The notes under the pieces are model-generated. The model had not been told where the DNA came from and did not search any database. It was given only the letters and a program-made list of their open reading frames with translations. A DNA stretch of 64,000 nucleotides. Origin: Taudactylus pleione (taxonomy: Eukaryota; Chordata; Amphibia; Anura; Myobatrachidae). The DNA lies in assembly GCA_031769625.1 (NCBI GenBank), contig JAUIMM010000135.1, forward strand, positions 2,997,001 through 3,061,000. Reading direction: 5' to 3'. Shown in pieces: positions 53,192-63,104 of the stretch (positions within the stretch are counted from its first letter, which is position 1; the number at the start of each line of letters is the position of its first letter). The translations under genes were made by a program, and so were the position numbers.

Positions 53192-53269
53192 TGCGGCAGA
53201 ATGAAGTCGCTGATGTCTTCTCTATGTCAATATCTAGGATGTACAACAGGTAAGTTCTAGCTGTGGAGA

Positions 53270-53905
53270 ACAAAATAACAGTCCATGTTCCTTTACCCTC
53301 TGAGTAAGCAAACATTACAATCCCCAACGCATTGCTTTCATGCGACAATACTATTAAAAAAGACTAGTTAATGCCAATAAATGATCATATTTGTAAAATA
53401 TGCCTCCTACCCAATTGTTTAGGGTGTGTGATCTGTAGAATTCAAACCTGCTGATGTCAGTAGGTTGCATAAGAAAGAGCAATAAGTTCTGAGGGATAAA
53501 ATCCCGGACAAAAAACCACTGTGCTTTACAGATACTGTCAGATTCACTACTATATAGACTGTATCCATCTCAAACAGTCCGCAGAAAAGCCTTGCCCTAG
53601 TGGAAAATATAAACTATGACCTAACGGAAAGAGCACAAGCTGTAGAAACATTTCAAATTGGTGCAGCACCAGTACTGGAGACTGTTCCATAAGCAATAAT
53701 CAGGTGGGCACCGGGTAAAGAGCTGAAGACCGGCACGGTTTTGTGACAGGTCCTTGGCTAACTGTGGGGTTCATGAGCTGTTGAATGAGATTTAATTTAG
53801 CCCAGACGTACACTCTGAAGGCAAATTTCTCTTTTTCATGTGATGCAATTTCTGATTTCATGTGATGCAATTAGGCTAAATCAGGTTTGGATGGAGTCCT
53901 ATAAG
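53270..53905. other. FTSJ3 upstream intron, no gene
   Basis: Unremarkable A/T-rich sequence. A short direct repeat TTTCATGTGATGCAATT occurs twice at 53835-53872. Confidence 0.4.
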
Positions 53906-54440
53906 CAGGGATTAAAGGGGACGGAACTGCTTTCAGTCAGTACTATTTGGAGACGGAACCAGTTCTGCCTCCTTCAACCCACCTGACCCGGGCTGTCAGC
54001 ACTGCGCTGTAGGGAGTTGCTAGGCACCCGCTGAGATTTTGTTACTAGCAGGCGTCCAGCTCATTCCCTACAGCGGCAGCCGGAGATCTATCCTGAGCTC
54101 CAGCTTCTGCAGTGCAATATGGGAGAGACGTCATGATGTCTCTCCCATAGTTCCGAGGAGCGGCAGACTGCAGCGGACGCAGGAGTGGGGCTTATTGTGT
54201 GTTTGTTACTGGGTTTTTTTTGTATGTAAGGGGCACTACTACTGGGGGCATTGCATAAGGGAGACTAGTGTTGTGGGCATTGTTTGTATTAGGGGCACTA
54301 CTACTGTGGCCATTGTGTAAAAGGGGCACTACTGTGTGTCATAACATGAACAAGGGACATTAATGTGAATAGGGGCACTATGTGCAGTGTAATGTGAATA
54401 AGATTGTGCTACTGTGGCACCATTTGAATTGGGGGATACC
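53906..54440. mobile_element. Non-autonomous element with the CRE-palindrome module
   Basis: Contains GGGAGAGACGTCATGATGTC then TCTCCCATAG (54121-54150) and a CAGCGGCAGCCGGAG lead-in, like the elements at 3774 and 35830, followed by a series of GGGGCACTACTACTG...GGGCATTG units (54227-54390) matching 36155-36225. Clear ends were not found; probably a truncated copy related to the 35830 element. Confidence 0.6.
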
Positions 54441-55640
54441 ATTGTGTGACCATGCCCATTTCTTTCGAGACCGCACTCCTTTTTCCCTATGGCGCTCTGT
54501 CCCTTTAGTGCCGAGGGGGGAGGGGTGGGGGGAGGTGAGGGAGGGAGAGTTTCTCGGTAGCACCAAGTGTCTTTTCGTGCGACTTTTTACCTTTAAATGC
54601 ATCTTTTTTGCACAGCGATGCTGATTAAAATGATGTGCAGCATGCCTATATTCTGTGAGCGACTGTGGGTGTATCTGCATGCAAAACGCTGCGTTACAGT
54701 GTCAGCGGCTGTAGCTAACCCGCAGTCGCACACAGAGCATAGGCATGTCTATCATTTTAATCAGCAGAAGCTGCTGCTTTTACTATCTATTCGCATCGCT
54801 GTGCGAATAAGACGCATTTGAAGGTTAAAAAATAAAATTGCATGAAAAGACGCTCGGCGCTACAGAGTCAGACTTGTAGCACACGGAGGATAGATGTACG
54901 TGAACGTTTAAATAAACTGTAGTAGTATACAGTTGTGCAAATAATACAGTTTTGGTATACTTAAAATTATGTAAATGTATGAATTGCTATATTAGCCCAC
55001 TACATATGGAAAATGTTTTCCTAGGTCCCCTTACTTCAAGTAAAAACACAGTCCCTGCCCTGCATAGGAAACAGCAGCCCCAAGCTGCTTCTGGGCTTAC
55101 ACGCCATGTATGCGGGCACAGTGAGCAAGTGACACATATTTTTGCACCGGTCAATGACGTTAGATGACAGAATTAATTTTGAAGAACAGGGCAGCCGGTT
55201 AAAATAAATAAATTCATTATATTATACAGAGGGGTCCGGCTTGCCCTGGGGTCACCCAAGTGCCCGCACTTAAAATTTCAATGTATATATCCAAACATGG
55301 CGCAGCACTCCCAGTGTAAAGCCATCACAGCTACAGCGGCATATATATCAACGTTTCAGTGCCGTTATTCACAACATGGCACTTTCATCAGGACAAAATT
55401 ACATAAAACACATCCTACCTTATAAAGGCCATCACCTTTATATTATAGCTACACATTCATATGATTAATAATATACTACTGTATATAGTTATTCACAGTC
55501 AAGCAGCCCATTCTGTAAGAAAAAGCTAGTTAATACCCAGCCTTGTTTTACCATTATGCTCGTTAGCAAATGCAACACTATGGTGCCTGCAGAATGGGAT
55601 TCAAATGGGGGTTCAAATCCCAAGAGCGGATGCCCGACAG
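54441..55640. other. FTSJ3 upstream intron, unclassified repeats
   Basis: At 54560-54860 an imperfect inverted repeat (TGTCTTTTCGTGCGACTTTT...CTTTAAATGCATC / ATTTGAAGGTTAAAAA...GCATGAAAAGACGCT). At 55290-55400 a segment with GGCGCAGCACTCCCAGTG and AACGTTTCAGTGCCGTTATT that looks like a LINE or SINE tail. No gene. Confidence 0.5.
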
Positions 55641-55644
55641 GATC

Positions 55645-55870
55645 AAGATCCCGACAGGGGCAGGTAAGTACCCTAACCTCCCCTGTTCCCCCCTAACCCT
55701 CCCTTAGTGGTGCCTAACCCTAATCCCCCCCCATACCACTCCTGAAACCTAACCTCTAACTGGAGGTGCCTAACCCTCCCTTCTATGGTTGCCTAACCCT
55801 AATCTCCCCCCCCCACCTTCCCCAAACCTAACCCTGCTAGACTCCCTAATCCTATCCCTCCCCCCCACCG
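55645..55870. repeat. CCTAACCCT-rich simple repeat within a MITE-like element
   Basis: Degenerate CCTAACCCTAA/CCTCCC words, next to GTCGGGAT and GACAGGATCAAGATCCCGAC-type inverted words at about 55630-56000. Not telomeric: there is no regular TTAGGG array. Confidence 0.6.
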
Positions 55871-56519
55871 CGACTAAGGGAGCCCTGGACTTATCTTCAT
55901 TTGGGATGGTGTCCTCCACGTCGGGATTAAGATAGGCGTCAAAATACTGACGCCTATCATAAATCCCAAATCGCCATTCCGCTGTCGGGATTGTGTCTAC
56001 ATCCAAGCGTCTGCAGGCGCTATACAAAGAATGAGAGGCATTCTGCCCCCTTGGGTTACATTAGCCCGAGGTGAGTCATCCCTAAATAATGCAAAGTGAC
56101 TTCAATGTCTGTTAGACATGATTTACTGCATTTATAACATCATTAAGAACCAAATAATACAGGATCATCAACCACGCTAATTTAAAGAGCAGAAAGGCAT
56201 TTCCATATTATATCATCAGGTTACAGCTCAGGGATTCAAAAGAGATACAAAAACACATTAATAGATCATCAATTGTATTAACCATAAAGGTTGTGGGAGA
56301 CCCTGTATTAGTCATAAGCACAATATGTATTGTAGTCAAGGATGCTGACAATGACAACAAAATTGAGTCAAATAAAGCAAAAGAGGAAAGGTGAGTATCG
56401 GCAGAAAATGGCACACATATAAAAGTAAATTTTCTAACTTTCATAAATCTTTACTTTTATTATTTACTAGCTGAAGTACCCAGCGTAGCCTGGGTTTAAA
56501 TCTTTAAGTTTTATTATGT

Positions 56520-57060
56520 GATGTCATCGAAATCCATCTAGTGGAAGGCCCAGAAGAGGCTCCCTGGGTCAAAGTTCTGTCCAGCATCCAAGGGTCAAAG
56601 TTCTGCCCAGCGTAGACCAACGGGAGGTCAGAGAGGACCTCAACACCCTAGTAGGTCTTCTGGGATCCAATGTTACCACTCTGTGAAGTTTACATCCAAA
56701 TCCATCCAGTGGAAGGCTCATAACAGGCTCCCTGGGCCAAAGTTCTGCCCAGCATACACCAATGGGAGATCTGACCGAATCTCAACCCCCTAGTATGTCT
56801 TCTGGGATCCAACAATACCACTCTGAACCTTTCATCCAAATTATATGATGTCATCCAAATCCATCCAGTGGAAGGTCCAGAACAGGCAAGTTCTGCCCTG
56901 CGCACTCCATTAAACATCCCAGACCAATTGCCACTCCTCTGCGAAGTTTTCATCTAAATCCATTCAGTGGAAGGCCCAGAATATGCTGCCAAGGTCAAAG
57001 TTCTGCCCAGTGAACACCAACATGAGGTCCAACCGGGACCCAAACCCCTTTAAAACCTGG
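56520..57060. repeat. Tandem repeat, about 100-170 bp unit, four degenerate copies
   Basis: Units beginning ATGTCATCCAAATCCATCCA then GTGGAAGGCCCAGAACAGGC occur at about 56523, 56690, 56850 and 56950, each followed by AAAGTTCTGCCCAGC and often TCTTCTGGGATCCAA. The array is entered by CTAGCTGAAGTACCCAGCGT (56470). No coding frame. Family unknown to me. Confidence 0.75.
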
Positions 57061-57141
57061 CCGGCATGCAACAGGACCAACTTGCGTTGGTTTCATTCCA
57101 ATCGGTGCAGGGGTGATCGAATGCATAACTGGACAGACTGA

Positions 57142-57382
57142 AGGCCAGTACACACTAGACACGGCAAGTGCATACACACCTGCTGAAGCAGACAGTGACG
57201 GACCGACAGCATGGCCCCACTAACGATATCGCATGTCAGACCTGCAGGACAGATGGATGATATCGCTGAAGACACGCGGTAGCGCGCATCATCAGCGACA
57301 TAGCAGGTACACACTAGAAGATGTGCCCGATATGTGGCTCCGATCCACCGGATCGGACTACAGATCGTCTAGTGTGTACCCG
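57142..57382. mobile_element. MITE with GTACACACTAG ends
   Basis: AGGCCAGTACACACTAGAC at the left and GTCTAGTGTGTACCCGG at the right are inverted repeats, with an inner copy GTACACACTAGAAGATGTG. No open frame. Related pieces are at 59150-59582 and 63105-63310. Confidence 0.7.
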
Positions 57383-58103
57383 GATATACAAACCAACAAA
57401 TCTTATATATAATTTTTAATACAGAGGTCCGATGATGGACAAGTACCAGCAAAATATAGAATTAAAACAAAAATATAGATAAGAAAGATTTCAGAGAAGT
57501 GTATATCAAAAGCAACATGGAACGGTCGATATATTTGTCAGTGTGTACTGATAAGGATTGGTTGCAAAAATATCTTATCTGCCACCAAATTGCAATAGAT
57601 AATAAATATCTCCAATATTGTGTATTAGGTATAGATCGAGTTAACTAAGTGATAACAGAACAACCCCACAGTATTGATGAAGAGTTAATATAACCTAAAT
57701 AATAACACAAATGAAATAACAGGAGACATACAGTGGAACAATTGTTTTATTTTAAAGCACTTTTTTTTCCAAGTGATATACACTTCTCACCAATCTTTCT
57801 CATCTGTAATGTTGGTTATTTTAATTCTATATTTCGCTGGCACTTGTCCTTCATCGGACATCTTTTTTTAACTATAAATATTAAGTTTTATGACACCATT
57901 ATATGACAGTACTTATCTTTCCTCTTTTGCTTTATTTGCAGACAGGGACTAACAGCACCGCGCTGAACATCGTTCCATACACATAGAGAGCCCCCCACCG
58001 TTGCACACACACAGAGAGCCCCCCACCTCCCCATACACACAGTCAGCCTCTGCTGTCTATATAAAGCCACAGGGCCCCGGTGTACAGCAGCCCCGGAACT
58101 TAC

Positions 58104-58215
58104 CGAGTCACCGCAAGTCCCCCACTCCTTTCACGTGGAGAAGTCCCGGCCCTGAGCTGGCGCACAGTCGATTACGTCACTGCCTGGCGGACGCCCGGCG
58201 CAGCCATGTTGGTTG
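58104..58215 (-). promoter_or_regulatory. FTSJ3: Probable FTSJ3 promoter and non-coding exon 1
   Basis: A GC- and CpG-rich block about 5 kb upstream of the start codon. Read on the minus strand it carries an ATGGCTG YY1-like motif (58207-58201), a CRE-like TGACGTAA (58179-58172), a CACGTG E-box (58137-58132), and then a strong splice donor TCG|GTAAGTTCC with the exon ending at 58104. YY1, CRE and E-box sites are common in promoters of ribosome-biogenesis genes. The donor would splice to the 5'-UTR part of the exon holding the start codon. If transcription starts upstream of the YY1-like site, its ATG would open a 12-codon uORF ending at the TAA inside the CRE. The transcription start is not known. 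Confidence 0.6.
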
Positions 58216-58337
58216 TGGCGGTCTGTGTGACTGATGATTGATGGTCCTATTAAAAAGATTGTGTAATTTCTCTCCGGGTTCTACGGGACTATCTATATAG
58301 TGAGCCGTAAAGCTGTGACACAAATAGCCAGTTGATT

Positions 58338-58507
58338 GGGGTCTATTTACTAAGCATTGTTAGAAGACAGAGTGAAAAGTGATAAGGTGCCAGCCAATCA
58401 GCTCCCAACTGTCATTTTTCAAACACAGCCTGTGAGATGGCAGTTGGGAGCTGATTGGCTGGCACCTTATCACTATGTCTCCTAACACTGCTTAGTAAAT
58501 AGACCCC
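58338..58507. mobile_element. Almost fully palindromic MITE
   Basis: Arms of about 75 bp (GGGGTCTATTTACTAAGCA...CCAGCCAATCAGCTCCCAA / TTGGGAGCTGATTGGCTGG...GCTTAGTAAATAGACCCC) with a short loop near 58415-58435. Folds into one hairpin. Lies about 130 bp upstream of the likely FTSJ3 promoter. Confidence 0.85.
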
Positions 58508-58845
58508 TGTGAGCAGCCTGACGCTTAATGTCATAGAACCGGGATGATCTAAGTACCTTGAGCGGCTGTCCCGTTTGAGGGAACAGGTTGTGGGATTATC
58601 CAGATCCGCAATTGGAACAGTCAAACTATTCAGTTCTAAAATGAATTGTATGCTATAGCAATAGTAGTTTTAAAACTTTAAAGTATATTCAAGCCAAGTT
58701 CATTAAATGCACAAGTAGGGACATTTATGTACAGCGTTACCTGTGGGACAGATTTCAGATATGTCCTGGTTAGTTTAAGTATTGTGCTGTACCTCTGTCA
58801 TTGCAGCCAGTTACACAATGAATGAAACAAAATTTTGAGACTGAA

Positions 58846-59140
58846 GGCCGGCTACACATGACTTGTGCGACAGACAATTGTGCCGATGGAGAGGGCGATT
58901 TCCCTTTGCCCCGCTCCAAAGGAGATTGCCAGTATACACTTAAAAGATTTAAAGAACTACAGAATGATCACTGTTTCGTCCTTCATTAATATGTACAGCC
59001 TCGCATGCGATATCGTGTGATTGGCCATCTGCAGCACGGCCAATCACACGATATTGCATGCGACCTGTGGGATACACACTGCACGATATGCCCGATTTGT
59101 CGTTCCGATTTGCCCAAATCAGGCCGATATTGTGCAAGTG
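58846..59140. mobile_element. MITE-like element with a 26-bp-arm hairpin
   Basis: TCGCATGCGATATCGTGTGA...(59001-59026) and ...TCACACGATATTGCATGCGA (59038-59063) are inverted with one mismatch. Flanked by GGCCGGCTACACATGAC and GTGTATCCCAC words like the GTACACACTA family. Borders approximate. Confidence 0.6.
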
Positions 59141-59149
59141 TTTACAATA

Positions 59150-59582
59150 CTAAGGCTAGGTACACACTATGCAATATTTTTGATCGGGCTGCCAAATAGG
59201 GCGATTTTTCGGCAAATCGAAAGCCCCAAATATCTGTGCTACACATTATGCATTTTTTTAATTAAAAGTCACCTATTTTCGGCCGCACCACACTGACTTT
59301 GCGTATGTCCGCCCACAAGGAGAATGAAGTAGTCACGGGAAAACCTAGGAAATATGGGCAGATTATCACAAATGCACACGCTGCTCGATATCGGGAGATT
59401 GAGGCTGGGATTCTCTGTCTTGGGCGACCGATCAGATAATGGAAGAAATGCACTTGTGAACATTTTTCAACTGTTTTATCGACGTGATGTCAAAACTCTT
59501 TAATTTCTACACAGTGTACAATAAATCAGGCCGATCACCCGATTATTGGCAGATAGGCCCAATTATTGTATAGTATGTACAT
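59150..59582. mobile_element. MITE with GTACACACTAT ends
   Basis: AAGGCTAGGTACACACTATG at the left and TATAGTATGTAC at the right, with inverted GCCGATCACCCGATTATTGG and CCGATCAGATAATGG inside. Non-coding. Same broad family as 57142-57382. Confidence 0.6.
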
Positions 59583-59933
59583 GTATCAAGGAATATTTGA
59601 GTAATATCCCCAGAAAACACCATTGGGGGGAGGGGGTCCACTGAAATATTAAGTATCTCCTGGATGCATTTTCCGGGGACCGCAACAGATATATGCACTC
59701 TGTATTAGTTATCTGTTATCTAAAATGTCTGTCTGTCTGTTGTGACAATGAGCATAAACATTGATGTGGGGGACACTACACTGTATTAGCCTGGGGCGGC
59801 CCGTACCTTTACGCAAGAAAACATGTAGTGGATACTGTAGATATCTATATAGAAATACAGCTAGGAAAGTCCTTATCAGGCCTCTCTACTATATGTAGAG
59901 GGATGCAATATGCTGCTGCGGAACAGCACTTTG

Positions 59934-60465
59934 GGCCTGATTCAGACCCACTCGCAAGCGGCTGTCCGCTCGCAAGTGGGTCGATGTTGTGCACTGCGCA
60001 TGCGCACGACGGCGGGAGCTCCGTCGTGCGCATGCGCCAGAAGCGACGAACGAAGGACTTTCCTTCGCTCGTTGTGTCTGATCAAAGGGGGCGTGCTGTC
60101 GATGTTGATTGACAGCACGCCCCCTTTGGTGGGCGTGCCGGGGGCGTGCCTCCCTGACGGGGGCGTTCCCAAGGGAACGCCTACCGTCAGAAGCCGGCCC
60201 ACTGACATCACTAGTGATGTCAGTGGGAGTGATTTTGGCTCTGATAGAGCCAAAATCACTCCGGGCCTTGCAGTTGAAAAACTCAACCGCAGGCTCCGGC
60301 TCGCAGTGGCGATGGTCAAGGCCATCAAACTGCACGCTCGTATAGGCTGTGGGTGGTGACCCACAGCTATGCGAGTGTCCAGGAGGACCCTCCATAATTA
60401 TGGAGGGCGGCCCTCATTCAGAGCATGCGCTCTGCTCAGAGCGTACGGCTCTGAATGAGGGCCCT
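59934..60465. mobile_element. Chain of consecutive palindromes (multi-hairpin element)
   Basis: Ends GGGCCTGATTCAGA and TCTGAATGAGGGCCC are inverted repeats of Harbinger-MITE style (inference). The interior is a row of different palindromes: 59945-59982, 59996-60037 (17-bp perfect arms), 60046-60072, 60083-60128 (18-bp perfect arms), 60154-60190, 60198-60227 (30-bp perfect palindrome), 60226-60262 (17-bp arms), 60333-60378, 60388-60407 (20-bp perfect palindrome) and 60409-60463 (16-bp perfect arms). Open frames across it on both strands are by-products of G+C content. No protein expected. Confidence 0.85.
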
Positions 60466-61201
60466 TGTCCATATTGCTCCTCATATAATTAAACCCAATA
60501 CGTCCAACTCCATATAATCCCAGTCATGTGTTTGTAAAATCCACAGAAGCTTTTCTTGACACAAGTGCAGGAACAGAAGGATCGGTGTTATCTCCATAAA
60601 AAGCAGAAGGGAATCTTTTCTCTATCGTGTGATATTTATATTTATGTGCATGGCATCTATTCAGTAGTCACTCGCTGCTCTGCTTCCCCAAGCTTACCCC
60701 CGCATGTGGGACAGCAGGACAGTGTCCCAAAAGTGGGACTTTTCCGCTGTAAATGGGATGGTTTGTGAGGTATGAATAAATGTATCTTTGTTATCTGTCA
60801 GCTGTTGGTCATCTTTTTTGTGTCATGTTGTTTTACTTGCAAAATGGCTTCCTGTAGAGATAATGAATCCTAGCGTATATGTCCACATGCAGAATATATA
60901 TTTTTCTAAAGCTCTAACAGTGGTTTCAGCATCATCTCTATGAACAGGTTGTCAGACCATTTTCAGAACACATCACCGACCACTTATGAATAATTTTGAC
61001 CTTGTTTTCCTGTTGGTAAAGGCCCTATGTAACCAATCTGTACTGTGTATCATGGACAGGCAGGTTCTGTGCGTTGAAAGAGGAGGTTTCTGTCCTGGGA
61101 TTGACTTCAGTATAAATGAGTACTTCCATTGTACTTTGTAGAATGTGTGCTTTCAATACAATGGTCACTCAGCCTAGGATTACTAGCAGTAGGTGATGCT
61201 A
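60466..61201. other. Upstream of FTSJ3, no gene recognised
   Basis: Unremarkable sequence. No exon of a neighbouring gene was recognised. Confidence 0.4.
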
Positions 61202-61399
61202 GGGGGTAATTTTACTAAAGTGAGAGTTTTTAGAAGTGAGTTTTAGAAGAGATGTTGCCCATAGCAACCAATCAGATTCTACTTAACATTTAACTAGCAC
61301 CTTCTAGAAGATAATAGCTAGAATCTGATTGGTTGCTATGGGCAACATCTCTTCTAAAACTCACTTCTTAAAAATCTGACTTTAGTAAATTTACCTCTA
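61202..61399. mobile_element. Palindromic MITE (GGTAAnTTTACTAAAG ends)
   Basis: Arms of about 80 bp: GTTTTAGAAGAGATGTTGCC then CATAGCAACCAATCAGATTC, mirrored as GAATCTGATTGGTTGCTATG and GGCAACATCTCTTCTAAAAC; ends TTTTACTAAAG / CTTTAGTAAATTTACC. Same family as 12073-12190 but far better preserved. Confidence 0.85.
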
Positions 61400-61489
61400 G
61401 GTGTTTGTTAATGCCATTGGGCGCTGGCTGGGATCTGTATATGTTGTTATTATACTCTGTATGTCCATGCGGCAGTAGTCAGACATACA

Positions 61490-62352
61490 GGGGTATTCAA
61501 TATGGGAGCGATAAGTCTGTTTTTGTGTTAATATCGGAGGTATGACGTCATTATCGCAGGTTTTAGTTTTACACTGTATTCAATTTCAAAGACTTATCGC
61601 AGTTTTGAAAAGTCTTTGATAAAAAGCGGGGATAACTTTTCACCATTGAATAGGTGTCGAAAAAAAGTGCAGAATTGGGGTTTAGGGGTGCAGGCTTAAA
61701 AAAAATAGCCTGCACCCCTGGGAATGACATTTAAAAAAGAACTGTGTCAAAAAAAAGTTAAAAAAAAAAATAGGGACACCCCAAAAAATTAATTTAAAAA
61801 TTGGGGTGAAAAAAAAAAATGGGAAAAAAATCATTAACAATAGGGAAATAGGTTCAGGGCTATTCTGCAAGTATGCGGCAGGTGTTTTCTAGAATAGATT
61901 TATAGCGGCAGGTGCACAATTGCAGAATTTTTAAAAACTTACTTTAGGGACTTAAAAATATGCTAGTACCCATTTTCATGTACCCCAAATTTGATGGGAC
62001 CACTTAAAATTTTTTAAAAAATAACCTAAGTGCTCTTCTGCAACACTTCTTCAATGTCGGGAAAAAAACACCTGCTGCGGCTATTTAAATCCCCGACTTT
62101 CATTTAAAGGCTAAAACGGGGGTACCCATAGTGATCCCCCATGTTTTTACAACTTTAGGGCGGGTCTTACAATTATTTTAAGGACAAATTCGTAACTTTA
62201 CGCAAATCCAACTTCGGAGGATCCCGTTTTCGTTAATTTTATATTGAATACGGAGATAAGCGAGAGCGCGCCCGATACTTTAACGCAGGTAAAAACTCCG
62301 ATATGAAACGTTAACTTCGACAGTGAAGTTAACGTTTCATATTGAATACCCC
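61490..62352. mobile_element. Non-autonomous transposon with GGGGTATTCAATATG ends
   Basis: 863 bp with inverted ends GGGGTATTCAATATG / CATATTGAATACCCC; a hairpin CGTTAACTTCGACAGTGAAG then TTAACG lies near the right end (62311-62336). A- and T-runs inside (61700-61830). No transposase frame. End style resembles PIF/Harbinger MITEs (inference). Confidence 0.75.
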
Positions 62353-62914
62353 TCATAGTTGTGTCACGTGAAGCCTATGCTAAGTGTGATCACCACATTA
62401 CAGCGCATTTACAGCCATTTAGCTGCATGTGGACTTTCTGGGCTGCTCTGATTAATCCCGCAGATCTGCAAAGATGCCAGTGTTCGCTAGCAAGGTATAA
62501 TGTATAGATTGCACAATATTTAGTTATGCAAGTGAGGTTTTTTTTTGAGGGTGTGGATTGAAAGATCTACAGTAAAAAGCTTGACAATGTCTAGATCAGC
62601 GTTTTTCAACCACTGTGCTGCGAGCAGGTATCAATTGTGCTGCGGTGGTCAGCTCAGCGCACTAGTACTGTAGTGTGTTTTATTCCTGAGGAGGCCAATG
62701 TCGCGTGTATTATTCCTGTGAAGGCCAGTGTAGTGTGTTTTATCCCTGTGGAGGCCAATATGTGTGTATATTTTTCATGTGGGAACCAAATTTTTTTTTT
62801 TTATTGGTCACGCACACCGCATAGCCAGATAGTGTGCCTTGGCAATTTTAAAATCTTGTGTAGTGTGCCTCGAGTTGAAGAGGTTGAAAATCACTGGTCT
62901 AGATAGACACCAGA
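62353..62914. other. Upstream region, unclassified repeat
   Basis: At 62680-62790 the unit TATTCCTGTG(A/G)AGGCCAnTGT(A/G)GTGTGTTT recurs about four times, and GTTTTTCAACCACTGTGCTG ... CGAGTTGAAGAGGTTGAAAATCACTGG (62600-62898) forms inverted ends of hAT-like CAGTGnTTTTCAACC type. Probably a small hAT MITE at about 62597-62898. Confidence 0.55.
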
Positions 62915-63100
62915 TGTTAGACAGTCGACAGGGACAAAATGTCGACACACTAAAGGTCAACATGTAAGAAGGTTGATGGGTGCAAATGGTAGACACAAAA
63001 AAATGGTCGACATCTTTTTACCCTATTCCTCACCCTAACCCTCCCTCCTGGTGCCTAACCCTCCCTCCTGGTGCCTAACCCTATCCATTTCGGTAGTGGC
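62915..63100. mobile_element. Fragment of the GTCGAC/CCTAACC MITE
   Basis: GACAGTCGACAGGGACAAAA then TGTCGACACAC...AAATGGTCGACAT...CCTAACCCTCCCTCCTGGTG repeated. Matches the left half and centre of the element at 13375-13715; the right half is missing. Confidence 0.6.
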
Positions 63101-63104
63101 TAAA

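Larger units (their letters stand above)
46546..52475 (-). mobile_element. DIRS retrotransposon copy C, full length, defective in gag only
   Basis: Same family as A and B, in sense with FTSJ3 in the first coding intron (exons 53125 and 45693). Terminal repeats 46546-46655 and about 52400-52475; ICR 46885-46994. RT/RNase H and tyrosine recombinase frames are both open. The gag has one Trp-to-stop change at about 51050 and a 9-bp in-frame deletion near 50462. The most nearly intact copy. Confidence 0.95.

Noticed and set aside
55645..55870. CCTAACCC words suggesting an interstitial telomere
   Set aside because: The spacing is irregular, mixed with CCTCCC and GGTGCC words, and lies in a MITE-like repeat.
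58081..58300. First exon of a divergent PSMC5 gene
   Set aside because: The plus strand upstream of the promoter shows no PSMC5-like N-terminal coding sequence; nothing recognisable out to 64 kb.
59889..60395. A 168-codon minus-strand frame and overlapping plus-strand frames in the multi-hairpin element
   Set aside because: Open on both strands because of palindromic GC-rich sequence; no protein features.
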